In this document: piece by piece, positions 11,108 to 22,400 of the stretch
How positions within the stretch are numbered: position 1 is the stretch's first letter
Layout of the letters: each line of letters starts with the position of its first letter
NCBI GenBank assembly: GCA_030272155.1
Contig: CP126198.1
Span: 744,001-808,000 of the forward strand
Source of the DNA: Tetradesmus obliquus
Lineage: Eukaryota; Chlorophyta; Chlorophyceae; Sphaeropleales; Scenedesmaceae
DNA: 64,000 bases
Direction: 5' to 3'
Position numbers and translations under genes: made by a program
The notes under the pieces: model-generated
The model's input: the letters and a program-made list of their open reading frames with translations, nothing else
What the model was told of the DNA's origin: nothing
Database searches by the model: none

Positions 11108-12502
11108 GGGCTGGCTTCTGCGCTGCTGCTGCTGCCGTGGCCGTTGCAAATCAGCCGGCGCTGAGCCCACCCTTAGCTCCTGCAGCCCCTGTTGCAGCCT
11201 TTCCCTTCTTGCAGCCTCCTGCTGCTGCCAGCGCTGCTGCGCGTGCTGCTTGCGCCACTGTGAGAAGTCTGCCATGCACACGCACAGCTGCCGCTGCCGC
11301 TGCTGCTCCTGCGGCTGCAGCCGCTGCATCAGCCGCCGAAAGAGCTGCAGAGCACCCTCGATCTGCTGCACTTTCAGAGGGTCTGCGAGGCAGCCGTTGT
11401 TGCTGTCTACACAGCCTAGGGCGCTGCTGTTAGCCAGGGCGGCCCAGCAATCCCCTAGCCCCGCTGCTTCCGCTACTAATTGTGCTAATTCATCCGAAGG
11501 CAGCTTCAGCTGCACTTGTTTCAGCAGCGGCAGGGGCAGCAGCGACTGCTGGGAGAGCTGAAGCACTGCAGGGGGGCCAAACAGCCAGGCAAATGCAGAC
11601 AGCATGTGCTGGCATGCCGGCTCGCTGCAGCTGCTGCTGCTGCTGCCGAGCCAGTCTGCCAAACTGCGCACCCCAGGACTACCAGGCGCTGCTGCTGCTG
11701 CTGCTGCTGAAGATGATGCCGATGTTGAAGCCACACCATCCACATGTGTTAGGCCCAGCATAGGGCTGCTTGCCGCACTGGTGCTGGCGCTAACACCCGC
11801 TGCTGCTGCTGCTGTTGGAGTGACTGCGTCTGCTGCTGCCTTGCCGTCAAGGGCCTCCCGTAGCAGTTGAGCTGATGTTGACATCACCCAGGCGATGTAG
11901 CGCGCTGAGTTGGTGCAGCTGATGTGGTTGTGGGAGCCCACGGAGCGTGCTGTGTTGTCACCTGCATAAGCCACAGCATGCAGCACATGCAGCAGGCAGT
12001 GTCAAACGTAGGCAAGACTAGCAGGGTCCGCGGCCGAGTTGGTGCAGCTGAGGTGGTTCTGGGAGCCCACGGAGCGCGCTGTGTTGTCGATTGCAGGGAA
12101 AGTTGTGTTGCAGGCAGAAGGCAGTATTTCATGTGGTTGCTGAGCAGCAAGGCATGCATACAGCTGAGGTGGTTGTGGGAGCCCACGGAGCGCGCTGTGT
12201 TGTCGACTGTGGAAAGGACGCAGCACACAGCACATGAATGCAGAGCGCGGGGGCGACGGGCAGGCATGATTTATAGACGCGGCCTGCTGCAGCTACCAAT
12301 GTAACAGGTGGCACATCCAAACTGATTCGCACACATGTGAACAGCTAAGCCTCAAAGCAGCAGGCTGCTGCAGATCGACAACTGTAATACATGCATGTCG
12401 CAGCAGTGCCTGCCCCCCACCTGCATTGAAGGGGTCCTCTATGCTGAAGATGTACGGCTTGTTGCCTGGCCACACCGCCTCCACCCAGCCACCCCACCTG
12501 AC

Positions 12503-12535
<33 letters not shown>

Positions 12536-15500
12536 GCAGCAGCACAGACTTAGGAACAGCAGTGCGCTGGCATGTGTGACCGCCAACAGGCAGATGTGCG
12601 CGGCGATGACAGTGCATGCTGCTTGCAAGGGGAGGCTTGCGGCGTGCATGGCACATATCGCCTGTTGGTCACTACTAGCTACTGCCTGGCCTACACGTCG
12701 ACTTCAGCCATGCCATGCCTGCATGCTGCCAGCAAGCACAGTGCAGCATACCAGAACCAACACATCTCAACTAGCATAATCATAACCAGCATCATCAGAG
12801 CAGATATACTGCCTGTTCTCACCAGGTGCTGCAGCGTGTGCCGCTGCTGGCGCGGGCCTCAGACCAGCGCGTCATCTGCTGCCCAAAAACCTCGAAAAAC
12901 CCCGCCAGCAGCTCCGCCAAACCCTTGGGTTTCTGCACCCCTGAACCCTCCCGGCTGCGCTTGCTGACGTAAGCCCCGGTGTTGATCATCGCGAGGTTTA
13001 GGGTGCGTTTTAGCGCGGCTGAGCTGACGCCTGAACCCTGCAGGATGCGTGGCGCTGCCAGGCGGGGCTGCCGCTGCTCTAGCAGCTGCCACAAGGGCGG
13101 CAACACCGCAGGCTGCTCGTTCTGTTTGTGAAGAGAGTTTTTGACAGCGCGGAACAGCAGGACAACACAGTTCAGCAGGAGGAAGAGCAGTGTTGCACAA
13201 GTAGCGACGGGTTGACAGTGGCCGAACCAGACACGAAGCAGAGACTGCAGATGCCTCTGCATCACAGTCTCGCTGTTGGCCGGTGCTGATCCACTCTATC
13301 GCACCCACCTGCAGGTAGAAGGCCACCATCAGCCCCCAGCTCCAGCTGTTCAGTGTGTTGGAGGCGGCGTCGTTCAAGCCATGCGCTGCTGCCCATGCCT
13401 TGACCAGGCGGTACAGTGACGCATAGCGGCGGTCCAGACTGCCCCACAGCCTGCAGCAAGCAACAGCCAAGAAAATATGAAGCATTGTTGTTTGATTGTG
13501 GTGCAGAAGCTCGAGAAGTTGACCAGGCGGTACAGGGAGGCGTACCGGCGGTCCAGACTGCCCCACAGCCTGCAGCATGTTACAACAGCCAATAATTCTT
13601 CAAGCAGTGTTGTCTGGTTTGGTGCAAAAGCAGGGAAGTTGACCAGGGGTACAGGGAGGCGTAGCGGCAGGCCAGGCTGCCCCACAGCCTGCGGCGCATG
13701 ATGTGCACATTACAAGCAGTGGCTATGCGCATACATCAATGATGTTGACGTGACCAGGCGGTACAGGGAGGAATAGCGGCGGTCCAGGCTGCCCCATAGC
13801 CTGCGGCGCAAGGTGTGCAAGTTGCAAGGAGTAGTCGTGCGCATACATAAATGATATTGATATGGCCAGGCGGTACAGGGAGGTGCAGCGGCGGACCAGG
13901 CTGCCCCAAAGCCTGCAGCAAGTCAAAGCCCATTCATTCCACAATCAGAGCAGTTGTCAACTTTGGTGCAGAAGCTGGAGGAGTTGACCAGGCGGTACAA
14001 TGACGCATAGTGGCGGTCCAGGCTGCCCCACAGCCTGCAGCATGTTACACACAATTGAAATTCATGCAATCTTGTATCATTTCTGGTGCGGAAGCTGGAA
14101 AGTTGACCAGGCGGTACAGGGAGGCGTAGCGGCACTTCTCCGCCTTGAAGGTGCACTCCGGCCTACTGATGGAGAAGTCACACCATACGCATAAACACAC
14201 CCGCACCCAGGATCTTGTACCCTGAATAGCCAGCACTCACTTTTGCATTTCTGCTTTGAAGGTGCATTCAGGCCTGCTGATGGAGTAGTTCCACCACACA
14301 CATCAAAGCCACAGCCATCACCAAAGTCAGTCCACGCCGGTCACTACAATTGCACTCACTTTTGCACTTCTGTTGAAGGTGCACTCGGGCCTGCTGATGG
14401 AGAAGTCGCATCATACACACATCAAAGCCACAGCCATCACCAAAGTCAGTCCACGCCGGTCACTACAATTGCACTCACTTTTGCATTTCTGCCTTGAAGG
14501 TGCACTCGGGCCTGCTGATGGAGATGTCGCATCATACACACATCAAAGCCACAGCCATCACCAAAGTCAGTCCACGCCGGTCACTACAATTGCACTCACT
14601 TCTGCATCTCTGCCTTGAAGGTGCACTCGGGCCTGCTGATGGAGAAGTCACACCACATGCTACCCACACACCCACACCCACACAAAGCTTATTGAACACA
14701 CAACAGCCGCTCACTTCTGCATCTCTGCCTTGAAGGTGCACTCCGGCCTGCTGATGGCGAAGTCACAGGCCAGCCCGGTGGCTGCATGCACCGCCTTGAT
14801 GACAGGCACGCGTGCATGCAGCACGCGCTCCACCTGCAGCAGCACAGGCAGGAATGCAGCAGCACCACCATCAGAATGATGAACAAGCAGTGCTGCATAT
14901 CCATGATGCGTGCACCGCCTTGATGACAGGCACGCGAGCATGCAGCATGCGCTCCACCTGCAACAGCACAGGCAGACCGCTTTGCAGCCGCAGCACCATG
15001 TGACAATCATTGCCATCATCGCCAACATAAAAATGCGCGTGCACTGCGCTGATCACAGGCGTGCGCGCGCGTGCAGCACGCGTTCCACCTGCACTGCGCA
15101 CGCAAGTTGCAGTGGCCATAGAGACACTGTGCATGCTGCACAATTGCCGCGCAGTCCACACAGTGCAGTTCAGTCTCCTTCACAGCATCACAGCAACGGA
15201 GAGACGGCCAAACTGCCATGCAAGCTCAACGGCCTGGTCCCTTCGCCTCTAGCCCAGACAGATCAGGCAACAGCAGTGATGCCTTGGGCCACGATTCATA
15301 CAGTGTTACAACATGTTACTAACGCACCTGGCCCTGCACCAGCCTCTTTGCCTCCAGCGCATCCGCCAGGTGAGCCAGCAGGTACTGCTGCTCCAGCGGG
15401 GCCCACTATCAACAGCAATGGTGCTAGTGCTATTTGTTGAAAATAACATGTTATAATACCATCACTAACGCACCTGGCCCTGCACCAGCCCCTTGGCCTC

Positions 15501-17363
15501 TAGCGCGTCTGCCAGGTCAGCCAGCAGGTACTGCTGCTCCAGCGGGGCCCACTCATGCACCTCAACAGCAAAGATGTTGGTGCTATGTGCTGACACATAA
15601 CATGTTATAATATGTTACTAACGCACCTGCCCCTGCATTAGCCCCTTTGCCTCCAAAGCATCCGCCAGGTCAGCCAGCAGGTACTGCTGCTCCAGCAGGG
15701 CCCACTCACCCAACAGCAAAGATACTGGTGCTATTTGCTGACACATAACATGTTATAACACATTAATAACACACCTGCCCCTGCACCAGCCCCTTTGCCT
15801 CCAGAGCGTCTGCCAGGTCAGCCAGCAGGTACTGCTGCTCCAGCGGGGCCCACTCATGCACCTCAACAGCCACCTGCTGCTGCTGCTGCTGCTGCCCGTC
15901 AAAGCTATCATCAGCAGGCACTGGCACGGTGTGCGTCACCCATGCGTTGACCGCAAAGTCCAGATCGCTGCCTGCAGGACAACACAAGACCACAACAAGC
16001 CATCAGGCAGTGGGGGACAGCGAGTGGAGCACAGATGTGTTAGGCAGAGGCAGCAGCACCTTGACCCAAGTAACTGCATAGATGACTGCCAGGAATGCTG
16101 CCAACGCCTATGCAAACCTGCCACCGCTGCTGCTGCTGCTCCTACAGTACACAGATGCAGCAAGCAGCCATGCTGCTGCGGGTGCCTCTAGCTTGTGCAT
16201 GCTCGTGTCCCCTGCCTTTTTTGCTGATGCTGCTGCTGCTGCTGCTGCTGTGCCTCCTGCATGAGTCTGCAAGCTTCCATGCTGTTGCTGCTGCTGTCCG
16301 ACCTGCAGAAATGCCTCAGAGATGCTGCCACTGCTGCTGCTGCTACTGCTGCCGCTGTTACTGCTGCTGCCGCTGCTGCTGCCGCTGCTGACCTGGCAGG
16401 TGCAGGCCGGCCCTGAAGGAGCCATAGGTCTCCACGGAGCAGTGCAGTGCGGCCGGCAGCGCTTCAGCCACCAGCTGCTGCACCTCCTGCACTACCATGC
16501 GCCTTGCTGCATCCAGGTCGGCACTGGGCTGCAGGGTCTGCAGAGTCACAGACATACACAAACATATGAGGTTAAAACAGCGCGCCTTTGCAGTGTACAA
16601 AACATATGGTGGGGGTGGTAAAGGTGGCTTGTGATGCAAGGCTGCAGCGCTTCAGCCACCAGCTGCCGCATCTCCTGCGCCACCATCCTCCTTGCGGCAT
16701 CCAGGTCGGCACTGGGCTGCAGCGTCTGCAGACATACAGGTTACCAGTACATGTATAGGTATGCAAGAGGTATGTGCGTAGCAGATGGAAGGTGTCCCTG
16801 ACGCAGTGCAAAGGAGAAAAGGGTGAAGGGGTGAGCTTGGCGTGTGCTGTAAGGCTGCAGCAGTGTGGTAAGCTACTGGGGCAGAGGGGCAGCTGCACTG
16901 GCAGCGGCAGCGCTGCAGGCAAAGGGAGTGTTGCTGCTGATAGGAGTGAAGAGCTGAAGCTGCTGTTCTGTTGCCAGCTCTGTGATGAGCAGGGTTGCAT
17001 GCTAAACAGCAGGTATGTACTTGCTAAGTGCAGCGCATCTTCCAGAGCAGGAGGCAATTTGGTTGATGGGTATGTATGCCGCAGTTCCTGCACCAACTGG
17101 GGAACTGCACTGCTATCCGTGCCAACGCAAGAGCGCACCCCCTGCCATGAGGGCGGTTGAAAGCTGGTTCAGGTTGAAATATAAAACACTTTTGTGTCTG
17201 AGTGCAAGTATCAGCGTGTCAGAGGGCTGTGTTTGAATACTGCTGTTTGCAAATGCTGTGCCCCTGCTGCTTTTCACCACTAGCTGCTTCTCACCGACAG
17301 CAGCGCCTGCAAGGACCCTTCAAACAGCTTGACTCGCTCTCGATCGTAGATCAGCGGCTCCAT
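10364..17363 (-). CDS. non-canonical poly(A)/terminal uridylyl transferase
   Basis: Eight phase-matched exons (minus strand): 17363-17295, 16537-16393, 15971-15775, 14833-14715, 13450-13309, 13121-12823, 12497-12421, 11961-10364, giving 881 aa and a TGA stop. The nucleotidyltransferase core has YGSFRAGL then SDLDFAV (Asp74, Asp76 bind metal) and a third acidic residue in LACDFAIS (Asp161). The central and PAP-associated domains follow: RLVKAWAAAHGLND, SWGLMVAFYLQ, LPPLWQLL, LNLAMINTGAY, IEDPFNAGDNTARSVG. This order defines TRF4/TUT-type enzymes, which add A or U tails to RNA 3' ends in decay and small-RNA turnover; Chlamydomonas MUT68 is a known green-algal member. The last ~300 residues are Gln, Ser and Gly/Arg-rich (RGRGRGRG), possibly RNA-binding. 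Introns are packed with exon-edge copies. Confidence 0.88.
11962..12420 (-). repeat. intron with two acceptor-side copies of the DNTARSVG exon edge
   Basis: The intron between exons 12497-12421 and 11961-10364 holds two copies of the latter's first ~50 bp, beginning at 12206 and 12090. Both encode DNTARSVGS(H/Q)NHLSC. Offsets are 116 and 129 bp. Only the third, at 11961, continues into the open C-terminal exon. Confidence 0.88.
13451..14714 (-). repeat. intron built of copies of both flanking exon edges
   Basis: On the upstream (right) side the intron carries copies of the 3' edge of exon 14833-14715 (SISRPECTFKAEMQ plus donor), ending at 14600, 14479, 14360 and 14241, offsets 115-121 bp. 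On the downstream (left) side it carries copies of the 5' edge of exon 13450-13309 (acceptor plus LWGSLDRRYASLYRLV), beginning at 14034, 13912, 13800, 13688 and 13569, offsets 112-122 bp. The two series meet in a fused copy at 14184-14100. Little other sequence remains in this 1.26-kb intron. Confidence 0.9.
14834..15774 (-). repeat. intron with three donor-side and two acceptor-side exon-edge copies
   Basis: Downstream of exon 15971-15775 come three copies of its 3' end (LEQQYLLADLADALEAKGL plus donor), ending at 15627, 15474 and 15328, offsets about 146-153 bp, each after an ATAACATGTTATAA-like palindrome. Then follow two copies of the start of the next exon (VER.LHAR.PVI.AVHA) around 15090 and 14963. 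Confidence 0.88.
16640..16733 (-). repeat. truncated upstream copy of nucleotidyltransferase exon 2
   Basis: After an acceptor-like TCTGCAG, about 90 bp encode TLQPSADLDAARRMV and QLVAEAL, as in real exon 2 at 16537. It then diverges before the catalytic YGSF motif. Spliced in, it would remove the active site. Confidence 0.85.
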
Positions 17364-18422
17364 ACTGACTAGGGCTTGCTGTTCGATGATAGGTTACTCC
17401 CCGATGCAGGCAGGTGTTCACATGTTGAAGATCAAGTGTAGCGTGATGGCAGCGAGCATGCTTGCATCTATAGACACATGCGTATGTTCAAAGCTCTTCG
17501 TTCCGGCACCTGGTGCCATTATGACTCGGGCATGCTGTGCACAAACCAACACCTCTTGTTCGGGCAGTCCAGCAACTACCAGCAACAGCACAGGTTACGC
17601 AAGCAGTTCGTAAGCATATATAACGTTCCCTGGCTGTGCTGATTGTTCTCGGCTGCTTGCGAGAACAACACAATGCTCAGCCCTGCACCCTTAGGCCTGT
17701 TACATCCTTCACAGCTGTACAGGGACGTGCGTGTACTGCCAGGCATGGCATGCAGTGGCTCTGTGTGTTCTCCTTCAACGTGCTGCCAGCAAGCACTGCA
17801 ACGTTTGTCTGTTGAAATGCAACATGTGCGACTGCTTATCACCTCTGCGGCTTGTGGGGAGGGTGTGTGTTGGGCCTGTTGCTGGGCTTGCCGTCACAGT
17901 CAACGACATCGCTGGGGTGACACGCCAACTGCTTCGTGCTGCAGCACTCAAAACCACTTGCCATAACTTTCAGCATACGCCTATGCATTCACAGCTTCGG
18001 TGAGCACCAGCGCAAGATTGACACTGCAATGTTGATGCGGCATGCCGCATGTAGGCGGCCTACAATATTGTAGACGGCCTACATTAATGCTGGCACGTGC
18101 ATGCAGCAATCAGTACATACTGATGAACGCTGCACTGTTCACGCCGGCCCATGCATCCGTGCAGGGGTTACATGCCACAGACGTGTTGGAATGAGTCAAC
18201 ACAAATGGTTGTAAAGAGAAAACCAGGAACTAAACCAGAATGGCCCTATTACAATATCTCTGGTACAGTAGCACAAGTGGATGCCACCGTCGATGCCACC
18301 AATGCCACTCCTGTGTCACAGCAACTGGTTCAACCCAACACCCAAACAAGCACGCATCACACCACCAAATGAACCAACATCAACCACAGTATGGCTGCGC
18401 AGCCGGCTGCCAGCCACGTGCT
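17364..18422. other. intergenic between two minus-strand genes
   Basis: This region holds the promoter side of the nucleotidyltransferase and the 3' flank of the FBH1-like gene. No coding sequence was recognised. A double near-palindrome lies at 18050-18084 (see findings). Confidence 0.45.
18050..18084. repeat. pair of near-palindromic repeats
   Basis: Two units of the form GTAG(G/A)CGGCCTACA stand in tandem around a central ATATTG. Each unit is close to its own reverse complement and the two can also pair with each other, so the segment can fold into a strong hairpin. It lies about 340 bp past the stop of the helicase gene. Function unknown. Confidence 0.6.
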
Positions 18423-19410
18423 TCAAGCCAACACCATGCCACTGGACTTCTCAAAAGCACACACAGCATCCCACTCACACCATGCTGCGCTCTCTTCCAC
18501 TGCCCCCGCGTCTGCAGCCATCATGCCGACTGCTGCTGCTGCTGCTGGCTCCTGGGCTGCCGTTACTGCCTGCTGTGCTGCAGCTCGCTGTGCCTCCGCT
18601 GCTGCTGCGGCACGCTGCACCTCAGCAGCTGCAGCACGCTGCGCCTCCGCCGCCATGCGTGCTGCCGCTGCTGCAGCAGCTGCCTGCTGCTGCTGCCGCC
18701 GATTTGCTTCCGCCGCTGCTGTAGCCTGTTCTGCTGTTGCTGCTGCCGCTGCAGCACTGCAGCTAAACAGGTCACCCCAGCAGGTGTGGCGCATGATGCA
18801 CTGCCGGCATAGCGCTGAAAGTGTCCCTGCTGCTGCTGCTGCTGGTGGTGGTGGCTGAGTCAGCTGCAGACCTAGCTGCTCTGCCAGGGTGGCAGCACTG
18901 CTGCTGCTGCTGCTGCTGCTGTTGGCGGGATCAGCACCATTTGCAGCGGCGTCAGCAGCTGGTGATGGGTGTGCTGCACTGTGGCGCAAGGCACACCGCT
19001 GCTGCTGCTGTGCTTGCTGGCCCTGTTCCGGCTGTGCTGCTGCTGCTGCTGCTGTAGCTGCCCCAGCTTGTTGAACCTGCACATGAAGCGCCAGCAACAC
19101 AACGCAGTTCCAGGATTACCGCAATGCAACATCACCAGGAAAGCAGATGCAGCATGCGCTGGAGTAACGTCACAGGCTATGACTCATGGCATTACCACTC
19201 ACCTTGGACAGCAGCAGCAGCGGGGCCTGCGTCCGGTCCTGGCAATACAGTGTCACAGAAAAGCAGCTGCAGCACGCACTATAGAATAAAGTTATGCATC
19301 ACCACTGACCTTGGACAGCAGCAGTGGTGGGGCCTGGCCGGGGTCCTGCTGGCTCATGAGCTGCTGTAGGTCCCTGTTGAGCACCAGCGCCTTCTTGGCC
19401 CTGGTCACAG

Positions 19411-19471
<61 letters not shown>

Positions 19472-22400
19472 CAAGCAGATCATCAGGTGGTGGAAGCGCC
19501 ACGCTCGGGCGCTCAACTTGCAGGTGACGGTTGGTGCATCCGGCTGCCTCACTGGTCTTGCTAACAGAAATCACGCGAAGATGATCTTGACAAATCAAAG
19601 CAGGCAGGCATGGTGGCATGCTCACCAACTGCTTGCGCTGCACTTGCTTGCTGGCCCGACGTGGCAATTGAACAGAACCACAACCAGAAACATCTTATTC
19701 CTGCGGGCTGTGAGCCCTGGACTGCCACACGTACCTGCACCTACAGGAGCAGCGCTGTCCATCAGCACTTACTCACAGAGTTTCCTCTGCAGGCCTGCTG
19801 ACACCCCTACACCCACATGTAACACAAATACAGCCCTATTGTAGCTCACTACAAACAGCAGGCGGTACTCGTCCCTGGTCCCACGCACAGCTTACTCCTG
19901 CACGCTCATGAGCCCTGCACCACACATACAACCAAACCAACCCCGCTCAAACCAGAGCTCACCACGAACAGCAGGCAGTACTCGTCCCTGTCCTCATTCG
20001 GATCAACGCCAGCAGCGATAGGCCTGAAGTCGTCAGCCAGCTGCACCCAATCCTGTTCCCCGCCCTTGTACAACAAGCACAGCCCCGTCCGCTCACAAGT
20101 TACACCACAAACAGTAGGGCTATACCTGTCCTGTCCCCACACAACCCACCCCTGCCCGCTTTCAAACCCCTGCGCCATGCCTACAATAAAATCAGCCGCG
20201 CCTAACAGCTCACCACGAACAGCAGGCAGTACTCGTCCCTGTCCCCATTTGGATCAACGCCAGCCGCAATAGGCCTGAAGTCGTCAGCCAGCTGCACCCA
20301 GTCTTCTTCCTCGCCCTTGTACTTGTGGCAGGTGGAGAAGATGTAGTCGGCTTGGGACTTGTCCGCCACCTGCAGATGCAAATACATTTTGACGCATTTG
20401 ATTGTATCAAGGCTTGCGTTGGTTGCATGCTGCCGGAGCACTGGACTGTGAATAAAGTGAGTGGCTGACAGAGCAACTGTCTGCATGCCCTGCATCAAGT
20501 GGTGTGTCTTGCGCCATGCAAATGTGGCGACATCACACAGAACCCCACACCTGTTCACCATCAGCGCTGCACCTTGCCCCTGGCGTGCATAGCATCACCT
20601 AATGCACACAAGGCGTACGTTATGCCACCTAGACAGCCCAATCTACATAACAAGGACCAAGAACAGTTCAGCTTTCCACGCGACTGCTCAACCTACTCCC
20701 CCTGCACAACACAGTGCATGCAGCACATACTTGCGTCATGTATGGCAGCGACCACCTGCTCCACGCGCTCCTCCCCCAGCCTCTGCACCGTGTCACAGCA
20801 TGGCATATGCAGTGCACCTTGGCCTCCGCAATGACGCGGCAACACCCGAGTCGAACCCTAACCCCTTCAACCCTACCGTAAACCTTGCACACAGCATGAT
20901 ACCTGCAGCCCTGACCTTTGCCGCCCTGATCGCCGCAACAGCCTGCTCCACCCGCTCCTCGCCGAGCCGCTGCACCGTATCAAATGCACCCTGCAGCTCG
21001 GCATCAAGCACGCCATCCTCCGAGGCCTTCGCAAGCTCCTGCCAGCTCTTGTAGAACACCTCGCAGTGTGCGTTGGCGCCGCTGTCCCGCAGCGCTTGCA
21101 GGTGCTGCTCCAGCGTGCCACGCCTGCGGGCAGGGCAGCAAGCAGCAGGCGCGGCGTGTGCAATCGCATGCATGCTATGCACAGCTCATGCTGTGTGTGG
21201 AGGAATGCAGATATAAACAGTGCATTAATGTTGCTGGGTTGGCAGTTGGTACCTGGGTGGCCAATACTGCCAGCGTGGCAGTGGGTGACTGGCCTTGCCT
21301 GCATCCTTGTTTGGACAATCAACTTCAGCATGCACTGTGCTCGTGAGAACCGCACGCAACAGCATGCGCTGTCAGCGCAGCCTCCTCACTTGAGCTTGCA
21401 CATCTGCTCCACACGAGCCAGGAAGCCCCTGCCGCCATCCTCGCCAGGCTCTGCCGACAGATACACACGCGGCATGGCCCGGCCCTGCACTGCTGCCGCT
21501 GGCGGCGGCGGCGTCGCTGCGGCACCTGCCGCCGCCGCTGCTGTTGCTGGCGGTGGTGTCGCTGCTGCTGCTGCTGCTGCTGCTGCGCTGCTTGAGGTCT
21601 GCTGCGGTTGAGGGCTTTGACCATTGGCAGCGCTGCTGAGTGGTGTCTGGGCGGCAGCAGCTGTTTCTGTCCCTGCTGCAGCTGCTGCTTCGCTTGCGCC
21701 TCTGGCATGCCCAGTGCTGCAGCCGCCAGGCCCGCCAGAGCCTCAAACCAGGTGAAGTTATACCTACAGGGTTGAAGATGCAACCGGACGCGTGGTATGT
21801 GATACGGCACACATTGAGCGCGCAAGGGCAGGCAGGGCTGGAGTGGTGCAGACCGCAGCATGCAATCAACAGGCCCAACGGATCTCGATGCAGCTGGCAA
21901 TGCTGAAAAGCATCAATGTAATCCGCAGCCCACCATGCTCTAATCTTTTGAGGTGAGACGCCCACAACAGTGCAGGGGACACGTGCCTTCAAAAAGGCAA
22001 CAGCTTTCACGCAGACCAATGCATTGAGCGCGGCACACTGTAGATTTACACCGCCCCAGGCTGACGGCCAGTCGGCCATTTCACAGTCATGCAGGCACTG
22101 CAGCGACACACCAAGCTGTAATAACAACTGGCCATACCTGACAAGCACACACACTACCGGCCTGTGGCCAGTTGCTGGGTCCACTGGAGGCACCACCAGC
22201 TGTGCCAAGTTGCTGCGCTGCTGCTGCTGCGCTGCTGCTGCTGTGCCCGGCGCTGCGAGGTTGGGCAAACTGGGCAGTTAGATGACGTCTAAGCGCGGAG
22301 GTAGAGACTGCTCGTTAGTTGCAGTCCCAGGCAGCTGCATGCGCTTGAATTTAGCTGTCGCTGCTGCTGCTGCTGCTGCTGGGCCTTGCTGGCCTTCTGC

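Noticed and set aside
20821-20885. tRNA-like TCGAACCCTAACCCC
   Set aside because: No acceptor stem, D-arm or anticodon stem could be folded around it.
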